Assembly (NCBI RefSeq): GCF_000471905.2
Contig: NW_006494931.1
Location: forward strand, 2,911,399 to 2,975,398
Direction of reading: 5' to 3'
Source of the DNA: Amborella trichopoda
Taxonomy: Eukaryota > Streptophyta > Magnoliopsida > Amborellales > Amborellaceae
DNA length: 64,000 nt
Below, one piece after another: positions 11,660 to 24,232 of this stretch (positions within the stretch are counted from its first letter, which is position 1; each line of letters starts with the position of its first letter). The notes beneath the pieces were generated by a model that was not told the DNA's origin, did not search any database, and was given only the letters and a program-made list of their open reading frames with translations. The position numbers and the translations under genes are program-made.

Positions 11660-12420
11660 CCCTGCTCTTACCACCTCCCTAACTTGCTGACTATGAAACC
11701 TTCTTACCTTAGCACCAAGCATGTTCTGAACCCCATACTTATAAAGAAGTTGTAAGTCAGCCTGAGTAGCAACAAGCAATGACTGATGAGTTGAATCCTC
11801 TCGAGCGTATGCATGCTTGGGATCCGGCACCTCTTTTGAAAGGAAAAACTGTTGTAGGTTGTCGATGGATATATAAAATTAAAACCAAGGCAGATGGAAT
11901 TCTAGAATGATACAAAGCCCGCTTCGTGGCACAATGTTACAATCAACAATACGGCATCGACTTTGCATATACTTTTGCTCCCATCGCTCATATGATTACA
12001 GTTCGTACACTAATCTTAGTAGCTTCTGTTCAGCAATGGCCTTTCTACCAATTAGATATCAAAAATATTTTTCTCAATGGTGATTTTGATGCGGAAGTAC
12101 ATATGAAGTTACCTCATGTCGTTGTAGATTTTCAGAGACATGTGCGTAAACTTCGACGGGCCTTATATGGACTCAAACCAGCACACCTCGTGCTTGGTTT
12201 GAGAAATTTCCTAATAAAGTTCTTTCGGTTGGATTTCGACAAACTCATCATGACCCAACTCTCTTTGTATCTGAGACTTCTGAAGGTCGGGTTCTTTTGG
12301 TACTTTACGTGGACGACATGATTATCTTTGGTAATGATATGTGTACAATTAATGAAATCAAATAGAACCTAAATAGCATATTCGAAATGAAAGATTTGGG
12401 TTTCTTGCGGTATTTTTTGG
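11660..12420 (+). pseudogene. Copia reverse transcriptase remnant (copy B)
   Basis: Contains a damaged start (stop near 11,755), then YNQQYGIDFAYTFAPIAHM, YQLDIKNIFLNGDF and KLRRALYGLKPA. The YVDD catalytic block is present near 12,305 in another frame. The frame is lost just after GLKPA. Matches copy A at the DNA level. Confidence 0.85.
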
Positions 12421-12454
12421 ATTAGAAGTTGCCTATTCTCCGTGTGGCTATCTA

Positions 12455-13245
12455 TTGTCACAACTAAAATATATTTCAGATATTGTCCCTCATTCTCGAC
12501 TCCAGAATGATACAAAAATTGATACCCCTCTTGTAGTCAATATCAAATTTCGGGCTACAGATGGAGAAGTTCTTCTTCACCCAAGTTTTTATAGGCAACT
12601 GGTTAGGAAATTGATATATCTGACCATTTCACGTCCCGATATTGCTTATGCAGTACCTATGGTTAGTCAGTTCTGCACATCTCACTACTATTTTGCGCAT
12701 CATTCATTATATCAAGGATACCCATCACTAAGCCTTATTCTTCTCCTCTTCTAACTCCTTTGAGCTTCGGGCATATACAGACTCCGATTTTACAGGAAAT
12801 CCAAGTGATCGCAAATCTACCGCAAGATTCTGCATTTTTCTCGATGATTCTCTTATCTTTTAAAAAAGTAAGAAACATAAATACATTGCTCAGTCAACTA
12901 CGGAAGCTGAATACTAGGCTATGGCACAAACCACCACCGAGATTGTTTGGCTACGTTGGCTGCTTACAGACATGGGTGTCACTATCAACTTCTACTCCAC
13001 TTTATTGTGACAACAATAATGCATTTTATATTTCTAAAAGTTCAGAGTTCCATGATCGCACAAAACATATTGAAGTCGATTGCCACTATGTTCGCCAAGA
13101 ATATCTCACAGGCACAATTTCCTTACCATATGTACCCCCTGCAGCACAACTCGTCGATTTCTTCACTAAGTCTCATCCCCCCCATTCTTTCTCACAGTTT
13201 GTTTCCAAACTCTCCATGATTCCTTTTAAATCATCTCGAATTTAA
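12455..13245 (+). pseudogene. Copia RT C-terminus and RNase H remnant (copy B)
   Basis: YRQLVRKLIYLTISRPDIAYAV is the conserved block after RT. RNase H follows in a shifted frame with PLYCDNNNAFYISKSSEFHD and IEVDCHYVRQEYL. Ends just before a polypurine-like AATTTAAGGGGCAG. Confidence 0.85.
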
Positions 13246-13252
13246 GGGGCAG

Positions 13253-13453
13253 TGTGATCAGAACAGACATGGCAACTACAACATATATGGCAACTGGATA
13301 TTAAGATTTGTCTGTGTTTAACTGTATGATATACCAGTATAGAAACTGTATCCTATTGTTTTAATAAGTATTGATTGTACCCTCTCTGTAAATACACAAT
13401 TGCATTTTAATCTCATTGATTAATAGAAAAATAGTGAAAGGTTATTTCTCACA
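13253..13453 (+). repeat. Copia 3' LTR of copy B (201 bp)
   Basis: TGTGATCAGAAC...TTTCTCACA, aligned end to end with 10,063-10,263. Gypsy sequence starts immediately to the right. The matching target duplication would be beyond the left window edge. Confidence 0.88.
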
Positions 13454-13479
13454 CAATTTGGATCCACCCTTTTAAACAC

Positions 13480-14640
13480 TTGCTCGGAAATCCACGTACG
13501 GTCTACCCTTCCATTTGACTACATATTGGCGATAGGAACCCTTTCGAGTTTGAGAGCTTCAAATCTTAAAAACTTGCTAATTTCCTCTTCTTTATTTCTC
13601 AACAATTGCTTCATCATATCAACAACTACTTCTTCTTAGATTTTTAGAGGGTTTTCCTAAAAATCAAATAAATCGGCAACATTTGATATTGGGGAGATAT
13701 CCAATGCCTTTGGGAATTCCACCTGATATCATTGTTTCCATATTTCTTTAAAATGCTGCAAAGGTCCACCTTCTTGGACTTGAACATATTATAGGTCTCA
13801 AATGGAAACCTCTCTTTTTGTAGATTTGCCATTACTAGGTCACCCTCTTTAAAAATATTTTCTCTTCTATACTCATATGAAGCTTTTCGATACTTTGTAT
13901 TACTTTCCTAAATTTCTTCTTAATTTGAGCTTGCAAATTTTATACATGCTCAACAAAAGCATTAGCAGCATCACTTATCTTGCGTGACATTGGCAGTGGC
14001 ATTAGGTTAAGGATATGATTAGGAGTCTATCCATTAACAATCTTAAATGGTGATTTTCTTATAGATAGAATCACAGAACGATTGTAAGCAAACTCAGCCT
14101 GGGGCAAAGCAAGGTCTCACTAAGATATGTTATCACCAACAATACTCAAGAGGTTCCCAAGGTTCCTATTCGCTACTTTTGTTTACCCATCTGTTTGAGG
14201 ATGATAAGCGGTAGAAATATTGAAGTTATGGTTCTCAAGAGCTACCACAAAGTGCGTCAAAAATTGCTTAAGAACTTTGTATACCGATCAGATGTGATTG
14301 ACTTGGAAGCACCATGTAGCCTCACAATATCTTTGAAAAAGGTATTTGCAATATGTGTAGCATCCATATTTCTCCTACAAGGAATAAAATACAACAAAAA
14401 TAGAGTCCTTACCTTGTGTGGTACATGGAAGTCCAAGTATGAAGTCCAAAGAGATATCAACCCATGGGGCATCAGGAATAAGGAGGGGAATATAAAAACT
14501 TGTATTTTGTATGACTTTAAATACTTGGCAAGTTCTGCATTGGGCCACAAATTGATTGACATCCATTGGCATGCTTGGCCAAACATACTTTTATTCAACC
14601 ATAGCCATGGTTTTGTCCCTTCCAAGCTGCCCACCTAAGC
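13480..14640 (-). pseudogene. Gypsy integrase remnant
   Basis: [17 protein letters not shown] (zinc-binding end), [21 protein letters not shown] (first catalytic Asp), [20 protein letters not shown] (second Asp) and further left ANLQKERFPFETYNMFKSKK with DLCSILKKYGNNDI, the integrase C-terminal domain. Several frames are used. Confidence 0.88.
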
Positions 14641-15960
14641 CTCCACCATGAAACTCCATAATTATCTTCTCCCTTAGGAAACAATCAATATATACATAAC
14701 CGCACATGTTTAAATAAATAGCCACCATGCATTAGATACCCACCCATGGGGTCTCGCCTATCAACACATCTTTTAAAGACCTTGTTGAAAATTGGATCAT
14801 CTTTATATTAGTCTTTTATCACTTTAAACCTAGCACTCCATAGATAAAGTTCCAAACAACTTTACTCTTCTACTTAAAGCATTAGCTGCTTTATTTTGGG
14901 TTCTAGCCTAATGCTTTAATAGTAAGATGTATTCTTAAAGGGAAGCCATCCACTTTGCATTCAGCTTCTTTGAGAATTCAAATATCGGAGTGCTTCATGA
15001 TCTAAGTATAGAATAAGGTCTGTATGGATCAGGTAGTGCTTGCCTATAGACTGAATATTTTTTACGTGCCTCATTCAACTTGCCACTAAAGAAAACCAAT
15101 GGTCACTCTTTTTGACTTAGACCTACCCCTATGCTAATATTTGATGCATCAGTAACAACCTCAAACACCTTAGAAAAATTTAGTAATTGCGAGTATTGGT
15201 ACTTGCAACATATTTTATTTAATTAGAGTGAAGCTCTTCTTAGCAGTGAGACTCCGTAAAAAGTTTTCGGCCCTCATACAATCGGTCACTAGTTATATTA
15301 GAGTGCTAAAATTTTGAATAAAGTAGCAATAAAAGGTCGCTAGGCCATGAAAAAGACATACCTTAGTGAGTGATGTTGGCACCAGCCACTTAGTTATGGC
15401 CTTCATCTTTTCTTGATGCACCTTTATTCTCTCAAATGAAATAACATACCCTAGAAAGACGACATTGTCCATCATAAAAGAGTAATTTTTCAAATTCACA
15501 AAAAGAAGTTCTTTCCTAAGCACATAAAAACTTGTACTAAGTGGTTAAGATGATTTTGTGGGTTAGCACTAAAAACCAAGATATCATCAAAATAAACCAA
15601 ACAGATTTACCAACAAAAGAACGAAGTATCTCAGTGACTAAGCACATGACAATGCTTGGTGCATTAGAAAGCTTGAATGGCATCACAAGCCACCTATCAT
15701 TAAGTAAACTTTGGCTCCATGAAGCATATCTAACATATCATCAAGACTGGGTATTAGAAATCCATACTTGATTGTACTTTTGTTAATCACTCGACTGTCC
15801 ATCCACATCCTTCATGACCCATCCCTTTGTAGAGTTAGTAATGCATGGATGATGCATGGTGATATGCTTTCCCAAATCTATCCCTTCTTAAATAAATCAA
15901 CTATTTGTGCAACTCCTCACTTTCCATTAGGCTCACGAAAGTTCGACAAGGTGATCTAGC
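14641..15960 (-). pseudogene. Gypsy reverse transcriptase and RNase H remnant
   Basis: [22 protein letters not shown] near 15,760, then LRKELLFVNLKNYSFM, VVFLGYVISFERIKVHQEK and LFHGLATFYCYFIQNFSTLI at 15,523-15,293. RNase H debris (LNAKWMASL, ALSRR-like) continues to about 14,850. The usual YxDD block is not recognisable in a clean frame. Confidence 0.85.
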
Positions 15961-17815
15961 ACGGTGTATATATTTTTAATTTTGCTTCTTTTTATCGACT
16001 ATAATACTTACAATGGTCCAAATACAATTAAATTTATTTTAAAATAAACAAATAAACAACCAAAAGGTTCTCACTTGCTGCCACTAATTACAAGATTTTT
16101 TATTCAATAAAAAAAACAACATAATGCTTATGGGAATAAGAAATCACAAGAAAACATAAGATTGCAATGCACAAAGTAAGATGCCGGACGATTACTTCAA
16201 TTAGACTTAGTACACCCCACACTGGATCTCCTCCTCGAATAGTGCACGAGATTGATGGTCTTTCTCAGATCTATAAAGTATGGGAAAGCGAAGGCTATAA
16301 TAATATGAGAGCAATGGAACAACTAAGGCAATAGTTTAGACCTCAATGTTTAGTGGTATGGGTATGCCCCTATCTTAGCCCTAGCTTGGGCATGACCCCT
16401 ATTTTCTACCCCCAATATTTTTCTAAGGAGAGATGGAGAGATCTTAAAGAGAGAAGAGAGAGTGGCATGCACCTAGAGAGGGTAGAGAGAGAAAAAAGAG
16501 AAGTGTAGATATTTAAAGTTTGAGTGTCTTAGGGTTAGCCATCTTGATGGACATTAGATCGAGACCATTGATCATAAAAGACCTGTAGGGTGAGAGATCG
16601 GAGCAATCTAATCCTTAGATCAACCAATCATGATTCAAAGCGAAGTACTAAAACCTTATCCTTCAGCTTCTTAAACTTAATTTCCATCAAATAGCAAAAC
16701 ATGAACAATAATATTATCCTCTTTTTATTTCCCATATTTTTCTACACACATATATGAAGGAAATCAATCCTTCTTAATTACAAACTTTCCATATCTTTTA
16801 TCTTTGATTCAGTGCCTTAGAGGGCATTTCCATCCAATAGTAATAAAGCCCACAAAGTGTGGCGTGCCACCTGTGGGGACCATACCACACACTTCTCAAA
16901 TATGTGCGTGGTGGGCCCCCATGCTCTCCCATAAATATTAATAAATTATAAAATTATTAAAATATTTTTTAGAGTATTACAAATAAAAAAAATTTCTCTT
17001 TGAATATTTAAATACTTAAAATACAATATTTTTCTATTTATAAATTCATTTTGTAAAAATAAAATATCCAGAGACTTCTAAAAATTCAAATAATCAATCT
17101 AAAAATCATTTACGATCAACAAAATAATTTTGATGTGAATCAGATCCAACTTGGTATAAGAATTAATAAGATTATTGAAGCACTCCATCTTCTCCCGTGG
17201 ACTACAATCCACACTCACAATCTTAAACTGGCCCATCAGTTCCTATAACCAACAAACCATCATGGGGGTTCATGATTGAGCCACCAAAGCCAGCCAATAG
17301 GTGAGGGGACACAATCTCAATAAATGGATTACAAGTTCTCCCCTAAAGACAAGTCCAAAGTCACATAAATCTGATGCAACCACAGCTCTATGATGCATAA
17401 AGGTAATCTCTCCCACATGTATATGCATTACCCTCAATGGTGATTCGCTTTCTCAGTATGGTTGTTATATGTACATGTCGTGTGACTGTTCAAAGATGAG
17501 ACTTTGGCCTTCGTCCCAGTAGGCCTACCATCATACACAAAGGTCACATAGTCTGTTGGCTCTCTATCCTGAGCAACTCTGACCTCATCAAGGATGACCC
17601 TGCTAATCCTCATCGATTGTGCACTAAGTGCAGGTAATTAATGGTTTTCCAAATCGACAGACTTAGCACGTAAAGCCTAGTTTGAGTATCGATAAATAGC
17701 ATTTGTCTATCTTGATCTAATAGGACCATACTCTCACTAAGTTTATGTTCTACTATGTCAAAATATTGAATACAAACACTCATAAGGCCTTTAATAGCCA
17801 CAGAAACCCAACAAG
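15961..17815. other. Insertion of unknown type splitting gypsy pol
   Basis: Gypsy sequence breaks after LAHYRM (about 17,817) and resumes at about 15,950 with the next RT block. The 1.86 kb between is unrelated. It includes GA-rich sequence (16,430-16,510), a very AT-rich part (16,930-17,110) and a minus-strand open stretch with DYVTFVYDGRPTGTKAKVSS near 17,520 that I do not recognise. No clear terminal repeats. Confidence 0.55.
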
Positions 17816-18300
17816 TCATTCGATAATGGGCTAAATATGGTACGCTAATACCAGGCACTATGTCACTACGATGTTGAATATTTCTCATCGGGGGAAGACC
17901 ATTAGGCAATTCTTCTGGCATCAAGTCTTTATAATTTTCAAGTTGAGGTTCAAGAGAGTTAGAAATTGTAGTAGGTACAAATTTTTTTTACAAGCAACAC
18001 ATAAAGTACATCCATATCCTTGTTTCCCCTTTTAATTTTTGTACATTAAGTAACTTTGGATCTGCCTCTTTAGTGGATTTGGGTGTATGAAGTTGATTCA
18101 TGGGGTGAAGTGTGATATTAATGCCATCCTTCATAAAATAATGTGTTTGGTCTAGTTTTATACACCATATCATGATCATAAAGTCATGACCTACCAAATA
18201 ATATCTTATATGCATCCATGGGTGCTCTATTGCACCACAATTAATTTTTTCAAATTCGCACTAATAAAAAAAGAGGCTAAACATTGAGTAAGAATTGGTA
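17816..18300 (-). pseudogene. Gypsy linker between protease and RT, remnant
   Basis: MPEELPNGLPPMRNIQHRSD followed by IVPGISVPYLAHYRM is the block just before plant gypsy RT. Upstream, YYLVGHDFMIM and KDGINITLHPMN match the segment after the protease. No protease active site was found. Confidence 0.8.
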
Positions 18301-20520
18301 TCTCACTTTCTTTCTTGAACCCCTGTATTAGGTGCTAAAAAACCAGAATTGCTCGAAACACTCAGTCGCCATATTTGGCCTATGTCTATGTGTGTGAACA
18401 TATGTGTAAATGTCAAGACTTAGCAACACATGACACCAAGTTCAGTTCTAATTGACCAGATAACACTCATTTTAACTGAAACGCATATATATGTGCTAAA
18501 CTAAAAACCCGTGTTTCTATTTATGGAATTCTATACTACGATAGCATTTGGCTTCAAACATAGAAGCTCCTTACTGAATCACGGCAATGGGCAGTTGAAA
18601 TGTGTTGTTCTTCAGCTCGAAACGCAAACAAAAAATTTTGAATTTGTTGAGGGATTAGATGGCACGCATCAGCTGTAAGTCCATGACATTGGATGGTTGA
18701 GGAGCTACTTGCACACTATTTGAAACATAACTACTGTCGTACTACTCTTTTCCTTTCTTCAATCTGAAAACAAAAGTTGGCACACTAAAAGTGGGAAAGA
18801 AAGAAGAATACTAGTTGGTGGGCCACTTTTAATGTAGATATTAGTTGGTGGAAAACTATCAAGGAAGGAAAGACGAATATGTGAGCCATTAACTGGTAGC
18901 TGTATCAGTTGCGTTCCCATAAAGCACAAAGACTCACACGTCTCCAATACTCCAAATGATCGATTGGATTTCATTTTCAATCGAATATGACAGAAACATA
19001 AGTAACATCTCGTATTTCGTAGCTTTTCCCGTTGTTTTGTAGTATTCTTATCTTGGTCCGGCAGTTGGGGGTGATTTTGATCTTAATATTCTGACCCCAA
19101 GTGTGAAAGAGAAAGGGAAGGTATTCTGGTGATCAGCGGCTCAAAAAGTATGCAAAGGAGAATCTTTGTTTGGTAGCTCTCTTGTGTGAAAACTTGCATT
19201 ACCTAATGAAAACGAAGGAAAACCAGAAACCAGTTTGTCGTGAGACATCTCCAACCCCGACCTGTTATTCTCGTCCTGGAGCAGATGGAGTATCGAATAA
19301 AGATTGCTTCTTGGGGTCTCTATTCCTATGTGAAAGTTATATGTGCAGAGAGAGAGAGATAGAGAGATGCCGTATTCACATAACATCTCCGTTAGTGCCA
19401 TGTATACTATGCTACTGTCGCGGTGTACCGTGTGTCTACTCCCTCGCCCTAAACTCCTACTTACGAACTTTTTTTTTTTTTGTCTCAAATTTTTAAAACC
19501 ACATAAGAACTAGTAGAATTATTTTAAAAAGGAAAAAAATTGAATTTTGAGTTTCGTTACACTTAGATCTATCTAGCCCTTCAAATATTTGACGATCTCT
19601 ATTCAATCTGGATACATTAAATTTTTTTTTTAAAATATATATAGAGTTTATTTCAGAGCTTCTTTTCACTAGGATTGGTCTACGGGTTATAGATATTACA
19701 TCCCTGAAGTTTGAGATCTAAAAAGTTTCCATAGAATGTATTTTGCTAAATGGACTAAATCGATCGTGTGCTCCTAGGAGTAGATAATCTTTTGGCCTAT
19801 TTTATTGTCATTTGTTACTTATGGTTTCAAAATTAGGGTCAAGGGACCTCCCTTGGGATACCACAATTTTTGTTTGGACAAAGAGGTATACCCTCACTTT
19901 ATAATTGTAATTCCAAATAAACATGCCTATAGATCCACTCCAAATAAAAAGAAAAATATATATATAGCCACTTGCCCACCATTTCATTATCCAAATTTCA
20001 ATATTTATCCTTTTAACTTTTTACGAATGACCTGATCGTCTAAATGGAGTTTGGGGTGTCACGTTTAAACTACATTTGAGATTGATGAGATGGATGAGAG
20101 AGGGGGATGAATATTCAATGGAGTTTAAGAGAGATAAAGTGTGAGGGAGGGCTCCTCTAATGAGGGGATAGAGCGGTTGCTTTTCTAGGGTATTGATGAG
20201 AGGGTCATCAGAAGAAATAAAAAATGATAATATTATAATTTGGATAATAAAAATTTTAAAGAGTGAGTTAAATGTCTTTTTTTTCTTAACTTGGAAGGGT
20301 CTATGGCCTTTCCATAGACCCAAGTGTTTATTAGGAATTACCATCATAAATAGGGGTTACATGTGTTTTTTCTTTTTTTGTCTCATATTTCCTTATGAAA
20401 TGCCATTGCAATCAATAGTTTTTAAGCTCAAATGTATTTCACAGGACTAAATAGATTCCATATCCGTTAATATAGTCTCGTATAACTCTCTTATGGCGAA
20501 GGTGATTATGTTTTTTATTT
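18301..20520. other. Unassigned 2.2 kb
   Basis: No gene recognised. Open frames at 18,759-18,980 and 19,141-19,496 overlap on both strands and carry no known motif. A perfect 10-bp hairpin GGGTCTATGG-CCTTT-CCATAGACCC lies at about 20,297-20,321. Confidence 0.4.
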
Positions 20521-20524
20521 AACA

Positions 20525-20919
20525 GGTGTGGTTTCTATAAGGTTGCAACCTTATACAATCCATCTAAGACGCACCTCCAAATTTTATCACAACATATAAT
20601 TTTGTTTTAAAAAAATCTTAGTAGTATCTTAAAATCTATTTTCATACCTAATTAGAAAATTTTAAATTTCAAAAATAGTTAAAATCAAGTAGATCTATAA
20701 ATATATGAAAATCTTGAAAATGGACGGTCTAGATAATGTATTGCAAGATGCACTAAGTTTGAGATTCAAGAACTTCTTTTTTTCATATTCATAGATCTTG
20801 ATGTTGAGATGATTGATTTTAGAGGGCTTTTTCAACATTAAAACAACATTTCTGATAGATTATTGAGGTGCATCTGTGATTCTACATTTTAAAGTTGCAA
20901 CCTTATATAAACTTTTCCC
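20525..20919. mobile_element. MITE, family 1 copy 1 (about 395 bp)
   Basis: Terminal inverted repeats: left GTTTCTATAAGGTTGCAACC, right (reverse complement) GTTTATATAAGGTTGCAACT. TTATTTAA flanks the right side and occurs two bases further out on the left, suggesting an 8-bp target duplication. The interior is AT-rich and non-coding. Confidence 0.8.
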
Positions 20920-21579
20920 TTATTTAAAATGCTTTTAGAAATTGATAAATATTTCCTCAAAAATAATAAGAGACATCCAGAGGTACTAAGTACTAACAGG
21001 CCTCAAAATACGGCCCTTTGCTCTCTTTTCTAGACCAGTGGGAGGAACTCACGCTTAGGATTTCAACCACAATTGCCGATCAAGGAGGGCTAGGCCCTTG
21101 ATCCTTAGGCTGCTTTTCTAGTGCATACAAGATTTGGCCCTGATCTTGGTGGATTAAGGAGCTAATTTTTCACCAATAAGCCCCAAAGTACAGCTTGGCA
21201 TAGTTTAGGGCTAGGCCCTTGATCCATAGGCTGTTTTTCTAAAGCTGGCCATGGAAAAACCTTATTTGTTTTTTTCTTTTTTTTTGGTTAGTCAATGAGG
21301 AAGACATGCCCCTATCTATTGTTTTTGAATAGTTTAGGAGTTAGTTTTTTATAGTGTTAATGGGGTGGTGTTAGTAAGAATGAAAAATACAATGTGGTGA
21401 CTAGGGTGTAGGGGTGCTACCACCACGATACATTGTTAGTTTGTTCATCCTTTTCTTCGTAACCATATCATTAATATAGGTGCATCACACTACAAGTGTC
21501 AATCTCTTTAAACATGTACTCTTGTTGCTAATGATCCATTAATGCTAGCTTTAGGGTCTTATAAGGCCAAATTATAGAA
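20920..21579. other. Spacer between two inverted MITEs with a short duplication
   Basis: Contains two copies of GGGCTAGGCCCTTGATCC(T/A)TAGGCT (21,088 and 21,211), about 122 bp apart. No gene recognised. Confidence 0.5.
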
Positions 21580-21981
21580 GGGAAAAAATTTATATAAGGT
21601 TGCAACCTTAAAATGTAGAACTACCAATGCATCTCAAAAATCCATAGGAAAATATTTTTTTTAATGTTGAAAAACCCTCTAATTGATCATCTCGACTTCG
21701 AGATGTATGAATATGAAAAAAAAAGAAAAAAGATTTTGAGTCCCAGAAATAGTGCATCTTGCAACACAATATCTAGGCCGTTTATTTTCATGATTTTCAT
21801 ATGTTTATAGATCGACTTGATTTTAACCATTTTTTAAATTTAAAATTTTATAATTACATATGAAAATAGATTTTCAGATAATCCTACGAATTTTTAGTAC
21901 AAAAAATACATGTTATGATAAAGTTTGGAGGTGCACTTTAATTGGATTGTTTACGGCTGCAACCTTATAGAAACCACACCC
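21580..21981. mobile_element. MITE, family 1 copy 2 (402 bp), opposite orientation
   Basis: The same TIRs as copy 1 but reversed as a whole: its left end matches the right end of copy 1. Flanked by TTATAGAA and TTATAAAA (7/8), an hAT-like 8-bp target duplication. The interior aligns with copy 1 throughout. Confidence 0.85.
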
Positions 21982-22499
21982 TTATAAAAGATTTGGGTCT
22001 TAAACGGACTGTTGAAATTTCATCCGCGTCCAAAAGTAACTTTTACAAATTAACCATGGCATTAATTTTAGAGCTTCAGACTAACTTCACAAACCGAGAA
22101 AATTTGCAAATTGAGGCAAAAGTAGTGAGGCTTAGCTTAATGTCAGACAAACTTTTCCTTAGCCGTGGCAAAAAAATTGAGGGTGAACATTTTCAGCCCC
22201 AAATTTCATTGTTCTTGTGGAGGTCACAGTAACCGCTTAACGACCTAAGAGTCAAATATTGTCTTAAAATTATGGTAAGAAATTGCATTCTTAACCATAA
22301 CCAAATGAACAATTGGACTATGGATGACGTTGTAACAAAGTGAATAATTCACTCATCTTCCTTCTCTTTATGCAAACATCCATAATAGTGAGTACGTTGA
22401 CCCAACTAGGATGACCATGCTGTTTATACTTGAAGGTTGTTCTTCTTTCTTAACTAGCAAAAGTCAATCTAACTTTTATGTGATTCACTTTTGTAAATT

Positions 22500-23060
22500 A
22501 TTAAATATTCAGCTTGCTTTTTAAAATAGGTGTTCGCATTTTATAGGTTGTAAGAGGTGGAAAAATCAAGAATGACATCACAAATTCATCTCTTTTCTCA
22601 ATTCCATATCCTCTATGTGGCCTCTCATATCCTCTAGACTATCTTTTTCTACATGATCATTTAAGTCCCTTCTTAAAAATATCCTCTCTCCATTTAGTAT
22701 TCTTTGGACTAGTCTATCCATGTTATCCCATAATTGTCTCTTAAATCTACCATTTTGTCCTAGCATAAGTTCTAATTACATTAATTTTCTCCTCCACTAA
22801 AATATGTTTAATTAATAAGATTCCATTACCTACTCTCTTAACATCTGCTACTTTGTCTTTTAAATCTTTGTCAACCGATATACCTACATAATTTTTATTA
22901 CTATCCTTGCAAATATACCAAAGTTTATATCCATTAATTTCCTTTTGCTCTTTTCTATTTAGTTTCCTGTAAGCAATGTACATTAGCTCTCATTTATCTT
23001 ATTGCATCTACTAACTACATATTCTTACTTGTTGGAGTTCCTACATTCTATATCGCTAGA
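22500..23060 (-). pseudogene. LINE (non-LTR) endonuclease remnant
   Basis: The minus strand reads INGYKLWYICKDSNKNYVGI, SVDKDLKDKVADVKRVGNGI, RTYAR, QLWDNMDRLVQRI and FLRRDLNDHVEKDS. These are the blocks of the plant LINE apurinic-type endonuclease (usual forms GVGVIVDKDLKD and GGDLNGHVG). The catalytic GDLN is altered to RDLN and there is a frame break near 22,760. RT is not present. Confidence 0.78.
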
Positions 23061-23451
23061 TAATCTTATTCTCTTGGACTAACTTCACCTATGCTCATCC
23101 TATATGGCATGGGAATCATTACTATTTATCATCGTAACAGGACGTCGCTCCCAAGTAAGGCCTAGATAACCCTTGTTCATTCTCATTGTGCTCAGGTTTT
23201 GGTACGATGCATCACTTATAGGGAACCCTTAGCATTGGCATATAACATTGGGTCAGGATTCATACAGAGGCGCAACAAAAGTTTTTTGTTGGCTGCCAAC
23301 AGAGCATCACCCTCCTTTCTCATTTGGGCATGGGAGCGGCCATGACGAAGTTAATTCACAAAATTTCTATGAATAACAGTTAAATATCGTGGAAAGTAGT
23401 TTCTATCCCTTAAAGCTCAAAATAGTACTTTATTTGAAACCAAAATTGTGT
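23061..23451. other. Unassigned flank left of the hAT element
   Basis: No gene seen. The last bases, AATTGTGTATCTCTGA, are the left copy of a SINE target duplication whose right copy is at 29,427-29,441. Confidence 0.5.
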
Positions 23452-24232
23452 ATCTCTGACAATGGTTTAAAAAGCGGATCAGTGACCTGGATCGGGCACC
23501 TCAAAAATCGATCTGGATCGGCGAATCGGCGATCAGGATCGGGAATCGGCTGAATCGATCAGATTAAAGCTTCAAAAAAATCCGAAAAAATTATTAAAAT
23601 TCATTATAAATATTTTTTTTTAGGAATTCAATAAGAAATGAGGGTACTCTATTAAGAATTTTCATTTCTTTTCATGAATATGCGAATATTAATATGTTCT
23701 TTCCCTGCATGAACTACTATTTACCATTTAATTTACATCACACAAAAGGATAAACATAGAATTATCATGGAATAAGTATATCAACATACATGGACTACAA
23801 TAAAGCATACAATTAGTAACATACGATCTAAAAATAAAATGACAGATGACGTCGTTCTTCTTCTTGGTCACGCTGGTACTATTGATTGAATTCGTTTGAC
23901 AATTTATTGATTCGATCTAAAAATGAATCATCGATATTAGCAGACGTCTGACTATACCCAAATCCTTGAGTGTTAGTGTTCTGTTGTGTTCCCAATCCAA
24001 AATCCCCGAAGCTTGTCCATCCTTCATGCTCACCTACACTGTCATGCTCATCCCTACCCTGTTGTTGTTGCGACTCGATATGTGAATAATATGGCTGGGA
24101 TAGAGTGGCCTCAGAATCATCATCTCTGTCATTTTCCCTTGAACCCCCTTCCCACTCTCCCTCATTAGATGCAATATCACCAACATCTCCGACGAATTGT
24201 GGATACGTTGGCTGGTTGCTTCCTCTTTCATG

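Larger units (their letters stand above)
10264..13252 (+). mobile_element. Copia copy B internal region, deleted for gag and protease
   Basis: Only 2,989 bp lie between the two LTRs, against roughly 4 kb or more for an intact copia. Pre-integrase and integrase start about 290 bp after the primer binding site, so gag and protease are missing. Integrase, RT and RNase H follow in copia order, all with stops and frameshifts. Non-autonomous and inactive. Confidence 0.85.
13460..18300 (-). mobile_element. Decayed Ty3/gypsy pol region, minus strand
   Basis: From right to left it reads a protease-proximal linker, RT, RNase H, integrase core and integrase C-terminus, the Ty3/gypsy order. Wording is of the plant chromovirus type. 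Dense stops and frameshifts make it inactive. LTRs were not identified; the copia LTR abuts its 3' end and a 1.86-kb insertion splits it. Confidence 0.85.

Noticed and set aside
14195-14638. 147-codon plus-strand frame
   Set aside because: Antisense of gypsy integrase, which is clearly read on the minus strand.
19141-19496. Overlapping 108- and 115-codon frames on both strands
   Set aside because: No recognised motif, simple-sequence ends, and no splice or neighbour context.
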